This document shows, one piece after another, positions 1 to 12,000 of a stretch of 64,000 nt of DNA; within the stretch, counting starts at the first letter, position 1, and each line of letters opens with the position of its first letter. The notes under the pieces are model-generated. The model was given only the letters and a program-made list of their open reading frames with translations. It searched no databases and had not been told where the DNA came from. The DNA is from Plantago ovata. Lineage: Eukaryota > Streptophyta > Magnoliopsida > Lamiales > Plantaginaceae. Made by a program: the position numbers and the translations under genes. The stretch lies in assembly GCA_028274465.1 (NCBI GenBank), contig CM051456.1, positions 88,956,753 through 89,020,752 of the forward strand, read 5' to 3'.

Positions 1-711
1 CTCAAAATGAGATTGGATTGCAATTATGGACTTAGTCGCGAGGGACTCTGAACAAACCTGCTTGCTCAATGGCCCTCTTGACCTGACTTTCTTAGTCAAA
101 TGTAGAGGCAAATTATTACCATTACAGTAACCGACACCACTAAGCATTCTTTTGTTGGTAGTGCTTTTGTGCTATATATAGAAATAGAGAAGGTGGTTTT
201 ATGCAAGTAATATATAAAATATTGCATACTGCTTCCTTTCGATCTATAAGGCAAAAAGAGACAGAACACCATAATTCCTTTTGTCTTCTTTTGGAAGAGA
301 TAAAAAGGAAATAGAGTACATTTCACACTTACCTCTTCTTCACATATATCCCTAATTTGATTAAAAAGAGTCTCCTAGCACTCTACGGTAAAATACATTC
401 TGTGGATACCGAGGTCAAGGATTTCAAGCTGGAGAATACGGATTGGGACTTGCTAGGCGAGGAGTTTGAAGCTTTGGAGCTCACTGAAGAGGATTACGAA
501 GCCTACGTTCGTGAGTTAGCAGAGGAGGAGATCGAGGAGCAACAATTGGATTTTGCTGAACAAACTGACGAGGAGAATTTGGAATTGCTAAATCTGTAAG
601 ATTTTTCTCTTCTACGTATCACATGTTAAATAACTGTTATCAAGATACGTCGTAAAATTTTTCGAAATTCCGCTGCGTATGCTTAGAGAAAAACGACCCT
701 ATATTACTACA
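1..711 (+). repeat. Copia-A 5' LTR (3' portion)
   Basis: The LTR ends ...TACTACA at 711, immediately followed by G and a tRNA-Met primer site. A TATA box at 172-180 marks the likely promoter, so 210 onwards is R/U5. An open frame at 315-599 is very rich in Glu and Asp but has no ATG (the first codon of its usual reading is TTG), so I do not call it a gene. The block around 380-430 (containing GTGGATACCGAGGTCAAGG) recurs in the Copia-B LTR. The 5' end of this LTR is outside the window. Confidence 0.85.
172..180 (+). promoter_or_regulatory. TATA box of Copia-A LTR
   Basis: CTATATATA lies in the LTR about 530 bp before the LTR end and is the only strong TATA motif between the window start and the primer site. 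It would set the U3/R boundary near 205-210. Position and motif are seen; the start site is inferred. Confidence 0.6.
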
Positions 712-712
712 G

Positions 713-724
713 TGGTATCAGAGC
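713..724 (+). other. Primer binding site (tRNA-Met) of Copia-A
   Basis: TGGTATCAGAGC is complementary to the 3' end of plant initiator tRNA-Met, the usual minus-strand primer of plant copia elements. It starts 2 nt after the LTR end at 711. Confidence 0.93.
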
Positions 725-2462
725 TTGGCTTGATTTAACAGTTATTTACATGTTAAATTCGTATGCTTCATTTATGTTATTCATTAAAACATGCTTTGTT
801 ATTATAATTATGCATGATATAAATCAGGTTTATTGCTTAATTATTTTATTTAGTTAGAATGTGAGTTAAATATTATAATCAATAATTATTGTATAGTTGG
901 GTATTTAATTAATTAATGGAGTTAATTAATTAACTAAATTAGAGTTAATTAGTGGGAGGTTAAGCATGTACGTGACATGCTGCCATGCTGGCAAGTTATT
1001 CCCTTCTGAGTCTGCACGTGGGAACTAAAAGGGAAGTTACTTTCTTTGTTTTGACTTTTACCTGGGGTTAAAGTCTTTTTACAGTTTTAATTAAAAAAAA
1101 AAAATTCCAGATTGTACTCTCCTGTTCACGGCAGTCTCCAATGCTTACTGTTCCGTTCGTTTCTGGCTTCGGCCTATTTAAAAAAAAAAAAAAATTGTTT
1201 TGAGATTTGGAATCTCTAGCTCGCAAGACAACGAACGTGTAAACTGGGAGCGAAGATTAGTGAAGCTTTAAGCTCACCGGAATCTCGCCGGAATTTTAAG
1301 AAACTCACGGGCTCTCAAATTTTGGGACAAAAAAAATTCGTTTTATCTTGCTCCCATTGATTCGGGTAATATTTTAAAGGAGTTAATTTCGAGTTTCATC
1401 AACTTTAGAAGTGATTTGGATGTTTGAAATTCGAAAATAAAGTTTGGGGACCTGTTTGAGCTTTTGCAGAAACTTTGGGGGCAAACATGTTGGTGAATTA
1501 GACTAAGTTTGAGGGCTGAAAATAATTTACACAGTGTAAAATTAACTCATGCCCCTTAATGTTTAATTGCACTGTAAAACACCCAGAACTTGTTTCTCTT
1601 TGCACTTTGCCCCAGAAAACTTTAGAAGTCTTTCATTTACACCCAGTAAATAATATTTGTAACTTTGGAGATTTACAAATTAATATATTTTAGAAATATA
1701 TTATTATTTAATCCTTTAGAAGGTTGTAATAATTATTTAATATAATATTTAACTCACATTAGGTTTGACCTTGCATGTTAAGGGTTTATTAAAGTTATTT
1801 AATTTATGTAACTTCATTATTTATCAATTTTATGCATGAATAGGATAAAGCCCTTAAGTATTGCATGTGTAGGACACAAGATATTTAATGCATGTTTAGG
1901 ATCTTGGTCATATGTTTAAAATTACCCCAATATTTAAACGTACCCCAAATTAAATTTTATGTCTTGGACTAGGTCTAAACAACGTCACCCATCATAATTA
2001 AATGGTGCACTAATTCTTTTCGTTCGAGAGTATTTACACCCTAGTGTTTGCTCCGTTCTACGAGGCTAAGTCCTATTTATAAATGCATGGTAGCATTGTG
2101 TGATGATTATGACTAACTTATCTATGTCTTGTCGCCCTAGCGTCGGAATAGTTTAAGGACGTCAGTCAAACTTGGTTTGACCAAACAAGAGTTACTTGGA
2201 GTAATTGGTTTAGAGACCTACCGGTTTATTTATTATAGCGGTTCAGCCCTAGCTGGGGTTATAATAAAGTTAATGCGGATCTTGTCCACTATGATTGTAT
2301 TTGATATAATTCCGTACTCTTTTATGTGGGGTCATTGGGTATGCTAAAATAGTGGGAGCTAAATATTTCTAAAGTCCATGTATATTTCGTTGCTGATTAT
2401 GATCATGAAATTTGCCTTAGTTTAATTTCATTCTTTATATTTACTTCTCTAGGTCAAGCAAA
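725..2462 (+). other. Copia-A long untranslated leader
   Basis: About 1.7 kb of AT-rich DNA between the primer site and gag, with A-runs near 1090 and 1180 and no ORF of note. It ends in a pyrimidine-rich stretch and AG at 2451-2452, 10 bp before the first gag-like ATG (2463), which resembles a plant 3' splice site. GTAAGA at 597-602 in the LTR resembles a donor. Leader splicing is only a suggestion from these motifs. Confidence 0.6.
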
Positions 2463-3310
2463 ATGTCTAACTTATCCATCAAAACATCTTGGAGAAGCAT
2501 GTTCTGACTGGGTCGAACTATCTGGATTGGATCCGAAATGTGCGTTTGGTTCTCAGGCAAGAAAAAGTTGAGTATGTGTTGGACACACCTATCCCAGTCG
2601 CACCGACTGAAGCTGCTGCACTTGAGGACTATGATCCAGCTCCCCGCAAGAAGCATGTTGATGATGCTGCCAATGTACAGTCTGTCATGCTCGCTTCCAT
2701 GAGCATGGAGCTGCAGAGGCGACACGAGCATATGATGTCCTATCAGATGTTGAAGCATCTCAAGAGTCTCTTTGACTCTCAACCTAAGAGCCTCAAGTTT
2801 GACTTGCTGAAAGAGCTCTTAAGGTCCAGGATCCAGGAAGGAGGCAACGTATCAGACCACGTTCTCAAAATGATAAGTATGATTGAAAAGCTAGCATCTG
2901 TTGGCATATCATTTGAGAACAGTGTGTCTGCTGTGATTGTTCTCCAGTCACAACTTGACTCGTTCTCGACGTTCATTGTGAACTTCAACATGAATGACAA
3001 GGAGGTGACACTGTCGGAGCTCCACAACATGTTGAAGACTTATGGTCAGACCATAAGCAAAGGAAAGAGTGTTCTCATGGTGGGATCTACTTCAAAGACC
3101 GGTCCATGGAATGGTTCCAAGAACAGGTTCAAGAAGAAGAAGAAGGCTAAGGTTGGACCGAAGCCTCAAACACTCAAGCCCAAGGGAGGGGTGCAGAAGC
3201 AGGAAAAGGTTGCGAAGGATGCCTGCCTCTATTGCAAGGCAATGGGGCACTGGAAGAGGGACTGTGAGAAGGCTAAGGCCGATGGAGCTTTGCATGGTGC
3301 ATCTGGCTCC
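2463..3310 (+). pseudogene. gag: Copia-A gag
   Basis: This is a Ty1/copia capsid (UBN2/Retrotran_gag family). The N-terminal motif TGSNYLDWIRNVRLVLRQEK is typical of plant copia Gag. It is followed by a helical middle part and a basic stretch rich in Lys and Arg. A CCHC zinc knuckle, CLYCKAMGHWKRDC, lies near 3224-3265 and in the living family binds genomic RNA inside the virus-like particle. Protease and the rest of pol follow directly, as expected for a single copia polyprotein. The copy is part of a broken element. Confidence 0.9.
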
Positions 3311-6184
3311 AACACAGGTATATTTGTTATTGAAATTAATATGTCTACAAATACCAATTGCTGGGTATTAGATACAGCATGTGGCTCACACATTTGTAAT
3401 AATGAGCAGGGCCTAAGTGACAGCAGACTGGTTAGACCAGGGGAAGTCGACCTACACGTGGGGAATGGAGCACGAGTTGCTGCTGAGCGTGTAGGAACTT
3501 ATAGACTAGACTTGCCCTCGGGATTTATTTTAGAACTAAGTAATTGTTATTTTGTTCCTTCAATCATCAGAAATATTATTTCTATTCCTATGTTAGACAT
3601 TGATGGTTTCGCATTTCGTTTTGCAAATAGTAATTGTTACATTTTGCATAATGATGTTAATTATGGGATTGCACCACTCGTGAATGGTTTATATTTACTT
3701 GATTGTAGACATAATATGTTTCATGTGCAAAACAAGAAGCCTAAATTAAGTAATGTGAAAAATCCTACCTACGTGTGGCATTGTAGACTTGGCCATATAA
3801 ATAAGACGAGAATTGCACGATTAAATAAATTGGACTATTTAACTTCATTTGATTTCGAATAATATGGACAATGTGAATCATGTCTCAAAGGAAAGATGAC
3901 CAACAAGCCCTTTCTAGGAAAGGGAGTACGAGCCGAAAAGGTACTTGAGTTGATCCATAGCGATGTATGTGGACCTTTCGCAACTCAAGCTCGGGGAGGT
4001 TATTCATACTTCATAACCTTTACTGACGACTTCTCTAGATTTGGACATGTGTATCTTATGAAGCACAAGTCCGAAGCCTTTGAGAAGTTTAAGGAATATA
4101 GAAACGAAGTAGAAAAACAACTCGAAACAAGCATTAAGTCTCTTCGATCTGATCGTGGAGGCGAATACTTGAGTAGAGAATTCACAGATTACTTAAAAGA
4201 GAATGGGATTAGATCTCAATGGACACCTCCTGGAACACCACAATTAAACGGTGTTTCTGAAAGGAGAAATCGAACTTTGTTAGACATGGTGAGATCCATG
4301 ATGAGCTTCTCTAGTCTTCCGACATTCTTATGGGGATATGCATTACAAAACTCAATATACATTCTGAATCGCGTTCCATCAAAGTCAGTCGAAAAGACAC
4401 CATATGAGTTATGGCATGGTAAGAAGCTTGTTCTCTCACACATGCGAACCTGGGGTTGTCCAGCATATGTGAAGAAGATGCTCACTGGCAAATTGGAATC
4501 AAAAAGTGAAAAGTGTTATTTCATCGGTTATCCTAGGGAAACCAGAGGTTACTTTTTCTATTCTCGCGATGATTTCAAGATCATCGTTTCTAGAAATGTG
4601 ACTTTTCTAGAAGACGACTATGTCTTCAAAGATCAAGATCGTAGTAGAATAGAATTGGAAGAAATTCAAGAACTGCGAAATAACAATGAGGTTGAAGAGT
4701 TGTCAAATAGAGTTTACAACAATTCAGTGGGAGCAGTAGGAAATACAAATGCTAGAAGCGAAATACTAGGTAAGCTTCTTGCATCCAGTGGGAGCACAAC
4801 AGTGAATGTGTCGCAACCACTAAATTCTCCTACTTCACCGGCAATACCAGTTGTGGAAACTGACTTGCCCCCACACCAGGAACCTGTCACGGACAATGTT
4901 CCTGAGATAGCTCAGGTTGTAGGACAACTTGACAATCAAGAACCTCAACGCAATCAGAATGTAGAGCGAGAACAAACGACAATAGTTATACCACAAAGAG
5001 TAAGGAAGGGAAGGGTTATACCCGAACAAGTAATTGTAGTACGTAGGTCGGAAAGGGAAAGAGTTCCAAAGAAAAAGGTGAGTTTACTCTTAGAGACTCA
5101 TGAAGATGATGTTGTAAATTCACCTGATTTGGATGACCCTAAGACTTACACCGAGGCAATGTCGGACATTGACTCAGAGAGGTGGCAAGAAGCCATGGAA
5201 TCCGAAATAAACTCGATGTATCAGAATCAAGTTTGGAACTTGGTTGAATTGCCAGATGGGGTTAGACCTATTGGATGCAAATGGGTTTTCAAGAGAAAAA
5301 CCGATGCCGATGGCAAGATACAAACCTACAAGGCTAGGTTAGTGGCAAAGGGTTATAATCAAAGACAAGGTATTGATTATGATGAGACCTTTTCGCCAGT
5401 AGCTAAAATTAAGTCTATTCGGATTTTACTTGCTATAGCTGCATATCATGATTACGAGATTTGGCAAATGGATGTGAAAACCGCTTTCCTTAATGGAAAT
5501 TTTGAAGAAGAGGTGTATATGATACAACCTGAAGGATTCACATCCAAGTCATCTCCCAAATCAGTATGCAAGCTGCAGAGGTCCATATATGGACTGAAGC
5601 AAGCCTCTAGAAGCTGGAATATCCGCTTTGACGAAGCTGTCAGATGTTTGACTTTGTCAGAAGTATGGAAGATCCTTGCATATATATAAAACGCTGGAAC
5701 GAAGGAATTGTTTTCATGGTCGTATATGTCGATGACATTCTGATCATGGGAAACAATATTCCCCTTCTACAGTCAGTACAAGATTGGTTGTCCAGAATCT
5801 TCTCAATGAAGGATCTGGGTGAAGCCTGTTCATACTTGGCATCAAAATCCATAGGGATAGAGCCAACAGGATGTTCGGGCTGTCACAATCCACCTATATT
5901 GACAAAGTGATTAAACACTTTCGAATGGAAGAATCCAAGAGGGATTTCTTGCCAGCAAGTCATGGTGTTATTCTTTCGTCGAATGATAGTCCTTCGACTG
6001 AAGAAGAAATGGAACACATGAAAAGAATCCCATATGCATCTGCAATTGGATCTATCATGTATGCCATGAATTGCACCAGGCCAGATGTGGCCTTTGCGCT
6101 AAGTGTCGCTTGTCGTCACCAAAAGAATCCAGGTCTTAAGCATTGGACTGCGGTTAAGACGATCCTCAAGTATCTTAGACGAAC
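3311..6184 (+). pseudogene. pol: Copia-A pol: protease, integrase, RT, RNase H (cut off)
   Basis: Domains in order: aspartic protease with LDTACGSHIC near 3370; GAG-pre-integrase with HCRLGH near 3780; integrase core ([11 protein letters not shown], then SDRGGEYLS and an NGVSERRN motif) at about 3940-4400; copia RT beginning [20 protein letters not shown] near 5234, with [10 protein letters not shown] and the catalytic YVDD near 5727; RNase H starting near 6020. The RNase H domain ends at 6184 where the Sirevirus LTR begins. In the living family these enzymes copy the RNA to DNA and insert it. The copy has a few breaks and cannot be active. Confidence 0.93.
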
Positions 6185-6328
6185 TGTTAGGAAACTTGTA
6201 ATTTTGATGAGCAATTAACCATGCTAAATTAAGAACAGTCCAGTAACTAGTACTCTTAAGGTCCATAGGAATTTAGAATTTTAAGGACATTGTAAAAGAG
6301 GAACGTTTGCTGTTGACTTAGTTAGGTG
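6185..6328 (+). repeat. Sirevirus LTR start, cut by assembly gap
   Basis: TGTTAGGAAACTTGTAATTT matches the first bases of the Sirevirus LTRs at 21509, 23991, 28527 and 61849. About 144 bp are present before the N run. The base run before it (CGAAC, 6180-6184) does not match the bases after the 3' LTR of Sire-1 (CCTGC, 23018-23022), so this LTR may not belong to the element seen after the gap. Confidence 0.9.
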
Positions 6329-6428
6329 NNNNNNNNNNNNNNNNNNNNNNNNNNNNNNNNNNNNNNNNNNNNNNNNNNNNNNNNNNNNNNNNNNNNNNNN
6401 NNNNNNNNNNNNNNNNNNNNNNNNNNNN
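6329..6428. other. Assembly gap (100 N)
   Basis: Exactly 100 N, the conventional size for a gap of unknown length. Left of it is the first 144 bp of a Sirevirus LTR; right of it is the post-pol spacer of a Sirevirus. Compared with Sire-2, about 8 kb of ordinary Sirevirus sequence would lie between these points if both sides belonged to one element. Confidence 0.98.
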
Positions 6429-6525
6429 CTACGCATTTAATGCAAGGCTCCACTAACTTAATGAATCTCTGTTTTACCCTTGCTGAGAACTCAAAACCAT
6501 TGAGCTTCTCACATAACAGAGATAC

Positions 6526-6533
6526 TATATAAA
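6526..6533 (+). promoter_or_regulatory. TATA box ahead of Sire-1 extra ORF
   Basis: TATATAAA in the non-coding spacer after pol. The same box lies 143 bp ahead of the extra ORF start in Sire-2 (38025). In Sire-1 Athila-A now separates it from the ORF. Conservation in two elements suggests a promoter dedicated to the extra ORF. Confidence 0.5.
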
Positions 6534-6625
6534 TGAAGATTTAGAGAAAGACAAAAATTTTTAACTCACATTTTCTTTCTCTGCAATTTTTTCTAGCCTG
6601 TGCTCTGAATTACTGTTCCTCCGGT

Positions 6626-9076
6626 TGATGACAATGTTTTTTACACTATCATTCGAGTCTTTTTCACCAATTTAGCTATCCTCTTGCATGAATTTTAGTG
6701 CATTTTGTTAGAATAGTGTCAAGTTTCTATTTCTTTTGTTCTTTTCAGGTTTTAGGTGGGAATCGCGTTTTTGGATATAATTCATGGCGAAACAATGATG
6801 TTTTGGTGCAACGAGATCACCCGTGGTGTGTCAAGGAGTACCGAGACGAGTTTCAAGGCCAAGGGATCAAGTTTTGGAGCTCAAAACCGTGCAAGAGGCC
6901 GAATTTGAGGATCCAAAGGAGAAATTCCGCACGGGCCGCGTTCTGCCCGTGCGGGGCGCACCGCCGCGTATGGGGCGTTGCGCCGCGGAGCTTCTGACAG
7001 CTCTATATATATATCCCAAAATCTGCGATTTTAGATATCTCTTTTCATATTTTTCCAGACATAAACCCTAGAGCTTGTTCTGGGGATATTTTCTCTTAGA
7101 TTCTTTGTAACTTAGCGATTTTGGAGCTACAGGAGAGATTTGGACACCGTTTAATCTTGATGAACCTGTATTTACACTTTCATTCGAGTCTTTTTCACCA
7201 ATTTAGCTATCCTCTAGGTTAATTTAACTTATATTTTAGTGCATTTTATTAGAATAGTGTCACGTTTCCCTTTTCATTGCATTTTTCAGGTTTTAGGCGA
7301 AAAACGTATTTCTATGGGCAATATTAATGAAGAGGACGAAGTTTTGGTGTTTCAAGGACATTCGTGGTGTATGTAGAAGGTTCCGGACGAGATTTGAGGC
7401 CTAGGGGACGAGTTTCAAGGCTTAAAGGTCACTAGAAGGCAAAATTTGAGTCCAAAAAGGAAACCAACTGAAGAAAACGCGTCCACCGCCACTGAAAGTC
7501 CCGGGCGGTTCGCCCCGTGCCAGGCGGTGCGCCTGGCACCGAGGGCGGTTCGCCCGGCACGTTTCGTCAACGATATATATGTTTCGCCTAATTATACGTT
7601 TTTCATACCTTTTCACCTTATTTTGAGAGACAAATTCTCCAGATCTTGTTTTGGGAATTATTAGCATAGAAGACTCTTTTTCTTATTGTTTTTGAAGATT
7701 AAGCATAGAGATTGGACATCGTTGATTCTCAATTCTTGCTTGTGAGTTAGCAATTCATCGGAGATTGACAACCTTCGTTGGTAACTTGTATCTCACGATT
7801 TTTCTGCTTTTATTTATTTCATTCAACATGTTTTCATTCAATCTTGCTTTGATTCTTGTTGATTGCAATTTATCTATGAGTATCTAAATCTATCGTTCGT
7901 GATAGTATGTGATTTCTTAGCTAGGGTTCTTAATTATGCATGAGTGGCTTCGCGCGTTTAACACTTGATTTATTGTTTTATTTCTTTGATCTATCTAAGC
8001 CATCTATCTTCGTAGTGTTGAATTGAAAGGAACACATAGGACAATTCACGATCATAGATTTCTATACAAACTTCAAGTACTTCATACATGATTATTACCC
8101 GTTGCTTTGAATGGTCATACTATCACTGACTTCCATTATATTGATAAGAAAAATATGTGCTTTGCTTGATTCTTGATTTATAGTTTAAGTTAAATTAGAT
8201 AAAGCTAGTTATAGTCCTTAGAGATCGACACTCGAGGTTATCTTACTTCTACACTACGTGCCTTGGTTTTCGTTGTAGTTGTGAGTTGCCTTTGGCTAAA
8301 AACAAATTTATTTGATTATTCGAGTCTGACAATCTCGTTCATCAAATCTCACCTTGCTAGATCTTTATGAGTTTTAGCCATTCACCGGAGATTTGACAAC
8401 CTTTGGTGGTAACCTTGTATCTCACAATTCTGCTATTTATCTTTCAATTAAACATGTTTTCGTTCATTATTGCTTCAATTATGATTGTTCATCGTGTTAT
8501 TGATATGAGTAGCTAAGCATCTAGTTGGTGATAGTATGTGAATTCGTAGCTAGGGTTCGTATTATGCATGATTGAGTTTCTGTGTCTTTTACTTGTTTAA
8601 TTATCTTAATTCGATTCTTTGATCTGACTAAGCCACATATCTTCGTAGAAAGGTGTTAGAAACACTAGGACAATTCAAGATCATCGATTCAATTATATAT
8701 AATTTGCAAGTACTGCTTGAACTAAGTATTAGTATAGATAGGAAGCTTTCAAATACACGTCTGCAAACCTGTCTTTGGTGTTTGTAAATCGAATTACTTT
8801 TAAGACAGTACGCGTTGCACTTTCATGCATAATTAGAACTTGATGCTTAGAACGAGCATACTATCACCAGCTTTCTCCATATATTGTTAAGTAGAGTTAA
8901 TATAAATTTGTTTTCTGAAATTATATATAGTTAATTAGTTAAAGCTAGTTTAGTCCCTAGAGATCGACACTCGAGGTCATCTTACCTGTGCACTAAGTGT
9001 TTTGTGTAGTTGTGAGTTGCCCTTTGGCTTAAAATAAATTTATTTGATTGTTCGAGTCTGACAATCTCGTTCATCA
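6626..9076 (+). repeat. Athila-A 5' LTR (with a nested LTR)
   Basis: TGATGACAATG... to ...CTCGTTCATCA, directly before the primer site. It is 2451 bp long because another Athila LTR (7158-8344) with its 5-bp duplication lies inside; the host LTR alone is about 1.26 kb. A TATA-like CTATATATATAT near 7003 follows a CpG-rich palindromic stretch (about 6925-6992). Confidence 0.92.
7158..8344 (+). repeat. Solo Athila LTR nested in Athila-A 5' LTR
   Basis: TGATGAACCTG... to ...TTCATCA, 1187 bp, flanked by AATCT at 7153-7157 and 8345-8349. No primer site or internal region, so it is a solo LTR, the usual product of recombination between two LTRs. It is closer to the LTRs of Athila-B (same TGATGAAC start) than to the LTR that holds it. 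It has its own GC palindrome block (about 7497-7562). The tail of the same insertion, with the same right-hand flank, is also in the 3' LTR of Athila-A (up to 15282). Confidence 0.93.
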
Positions 9077-9079
9077 AAT

Positions 9080-9097
9080 TGGCATCGCTGCCGGGGA
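9080..9097 (+). other. Primer binding site (tRNA-Asp) of Athila-A
   Basis: TGGCATCGCTGCCGGGGA, 3 nt after the LTR end, is close to the tRNA-Asp complement used by Athila/Tat elements (TGGCGCCGTTGCCGGGGA). Confidence 0.88.
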
Positions 9098-12000
9098 AAT
9101 GCATCCAACCGAGATGGTTGTAAAAATGGCATACCAAAGCGTGAAACGTCCCGAAGGAATAATTGAGGATGTCCTCGTAAAGATAGACAAACTAATAATT
9201 CCTTCAGATTTTGTGGTGATGAAGTCAGCCGAGGAAGGAAAGAGCCATGTCCGCGAACACGTGGTACTGCTTGGAAGACCATTCATGGCCACTACCAACA
9301 CATGCCTTGAACTAAAAGGCAAGAAAATCACCATGGAAGTAATGGGTGAGAAAATTGAATTGGTAGGATGTAGCATAGTTGATAAAGAGGTTATAGAAGA
9401 ATTAAAATTTATTGATTGCTATGATTCTGTGATTTCTGAATTTCACCATTGCCATGATCATGTTGAACCTCTTGAAGAGGCACTAACCATGCAGGTGGAG
9501 ACTTGTTCCATGTCTGAGGAAGCAAGAGAACTAGTCGAGTTAATGGATAGCACACCCGAAATCCCATTCGGAGAAGAGGTACTTGAACCCATAGAAGAAG
9601 AAGAGGGAGATAACCGACTTCCAGAAGAGCCTAGCTTAGAACTGAAACCCCTTCCTGGGCACCTTAAGTATGTTACTTAGGAGAAAATGAGAAAAATCCT
9701 GTAATAATTTCCTCACACCTATCCAGCATAGAAGAAGGTAGGCTAGTCCAAGTCCTTAAGGAAAATTCTGCAGCTATAGGATGGGGAATTAGTGACATTA
9801 AGGGGATAATCCCTACACGGTGTGTGCACAATATCACTCTAGAACAGGATGCCAAACCCGTTAGGCAACCTCGGCGTAGGATAAACCCAGCCATGCAAGA
9901 AGTTGTGAAGAAGGAGGTGATTAAGTTGCTAGATGCCGATATGATCTAACCCATTCCTGATAGTAGGTGGGTGAGCCCCGTACATGTTGTGCCTAAGAAA
10001 TCAGGGATTACAGTAGAAGAGAATGAAAAGGGAGAGCTAGTGCTAGTGAGGAAAACCACAGGGTGGCGGATGTGCATCGACTATAGAAGATTAAATGCAG
10101 CCACAAAGAAATACCACTTCCCTCTCCCATTTATTGATGACATGCTAAACCGCCTTGCGGGCGGAAATTTATTGTTTCCTTGATGGCTTGTCAGGTTTCT
10201 CTCAAATTCCGATTGCACCAGAGGATCAGGAGAAGACGACATTCACTTGCCCTTTCGGAACATTGCCTACAGGAGAATGCCATTTGGGCTATGCAACGCC
10301 CCCGCCACTTTTCAAAGGTGCATGCTTTCTGTTTTTTCTGATATGGTGACTAAGTTTGTTGAGGTTTTTATGGATGATTTTTCCCTCTTTGGTGACTCTT
10401 TTGATGAATGCTTGCATAGATTAGATCTTGTTCTCAAAAGGTGTATTGAATGCACTCTAAGTTGGGAGAAAAGTCATTACATGGTTAGGGAAGGAATTGT
10501 TCTAGGACATGTGGTCTCCGAAAGGGGCATCGAAGTATATAAGACTAAGATAGAAATAATTGAGAAACTTCCCCCACCCACTTGTGTCAAAGAACTTCAG
10601 TCTTTTCTTGGTCATGTAGGATTCCATAGGAGGTTTATCAAAGATTTTTCGAAAATTTCAAAACCATTAAGCAATTTGCTTGCAAAAGATGTGATTTTCC
10701 ACTTTTCTAAAGATTGCTTAGAATCCTTTAACACACTCAAGGCCAGATTAATCACTGCTCCTATAGTGGTGCCACCTAATTGGAAACTTCCTTTCGAGAT
10801 AATGTCTGATGCCTCAAATTTTGCTATGGGGGTAGTCTTGTGCCAGAACATAGATAAGCAGTATCGTGTGATTTACTATGTTAATAAGACCCTAGACTCA
10901 GCTCAAGTTAACTATACAACTACTGAAAAAGAATTTTTAGCTGTTGTCTTTGCTTTACAAGAGTTTAGGTCTTATTTGTTAGGACACCCTGTGAATGTCC
11001 ACACTGATCATGCTGCTTTAAGACACTTAATAGCTAAACAAGATTCTAAGCCAAGATTAATCCATTGTGTCTTACTGTTACAAGACTTTGATTTGACTAT
11101 AGTGGATAGGGCTGGTAAGGAGAATCACATAGCTGATCACTTGTCTAGAATTCCAAATATCCCCGTAGATGAAATTCATGTTAATGAGGATCTCCCCGAT
11201 GAACACTTGATGAGAGTAGATGAAGAGCCATGGTATGCTGATATTGTGAATTATTTGGTTACGGGCATTTGCCCAACTAACTACTCATCCTTCGATAAGA
11301 GAGCACTCACAAAACAGTGCAGGTTTTACATATGAGATGATCCGAACCTTCTTAGAGAAGGGGCTGATGGAATCTTGAGGAGGTGTGTTCCACAAGGAGA
11401 ACAACGAAGTGTACTGGGTCATTGTCATGAGCTTCAGTGCGGCGGACACTACAGTGGGGATAAAACAGCCCGTAAGGTGTTACAAGCAGGATTTTTCTGG
11501 CCATCCTTGCACCGAGATGCGAGAGAATTTGTGAAGAACTGTGACCCATGTCAGCGAGGGGGCAATATCGGCAAGAAGCAAGAAATTCCCCAGCAACGGA
11601 ACCTCGTAGTAGAACCTTTTGATGTATGGGGAATAGATTTTATGGGACCATGCCCATCAAGCTCGGGATATGAGTACATTCTAGTCGCAGTGGATTACGT
11701 CACTAAGTGGGTGGAGGCAGTCCCCACTAGGAAGAATGATGCTTCGGTCGTCCTAAAATTCCTGAAGGATTTGATCTTCTCCCGGTTCGGAATTCCTAGA
11801 ACAATTATCAGTGATGGAGGTTCCCACTTCGTCAACCGCTCCTTTGCCTCACTACTAAAGAAGTACGGTGTTACTCATAATGTTGCTACACCATATCATC
11901 CACAAACTTCTAGGCAAGTAGAGGTCAGCAACCGGCAAATTAAGAAGATCCTTGAGCGTGTAGTGAAGCCTAGCAGAAAGGATTGGGCTAGAAAACTGAA

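Larger units (their letters stand above)
1..6184 (+). mobile_element. Copia-A: Ty1/copia LTR retrotransposon, partial
   Basis: The order LTR end, tRNA-Met primer site, leader, gag with CCHC knuckle, protease, integrase, reverse transcriptase and RNase H is the Ty1/copia order, because integrase precedes RT. The LTR start lies before the window. On the right the element stops inside the RNase H domain where a Sirevirus LTR begins (TGTTAGG at 6185). It is a fossil with a few breaks in its coding part. No 3' LTR is visible, so age cannot be estimated from LTR pairs. Its LTR leader shares a block with the minus-strand Copia-B LTR, so the two are related families. The exact copia lineage is not assigned. 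Confidence 0.93.

Noticed and set aside
357-599. Possible small acidic protein gene
   Set aside because: No ATG; lies in a copia LTR between TATA box and primer site. Kept only as an observation.
9080-9097. tRNA-Asp or tRNA-Met genes at primer sites
   Set aside because: Only 12-18 nt complementary to tRNA 3' ends follow the LTRs; no cloverleaf around them.
9048-9104. Start of a protein at the end of the Athila-A 5' LTR
   Set aside because: The open frame runs from LTR through the primer site into pol; the first residues are not a real start.
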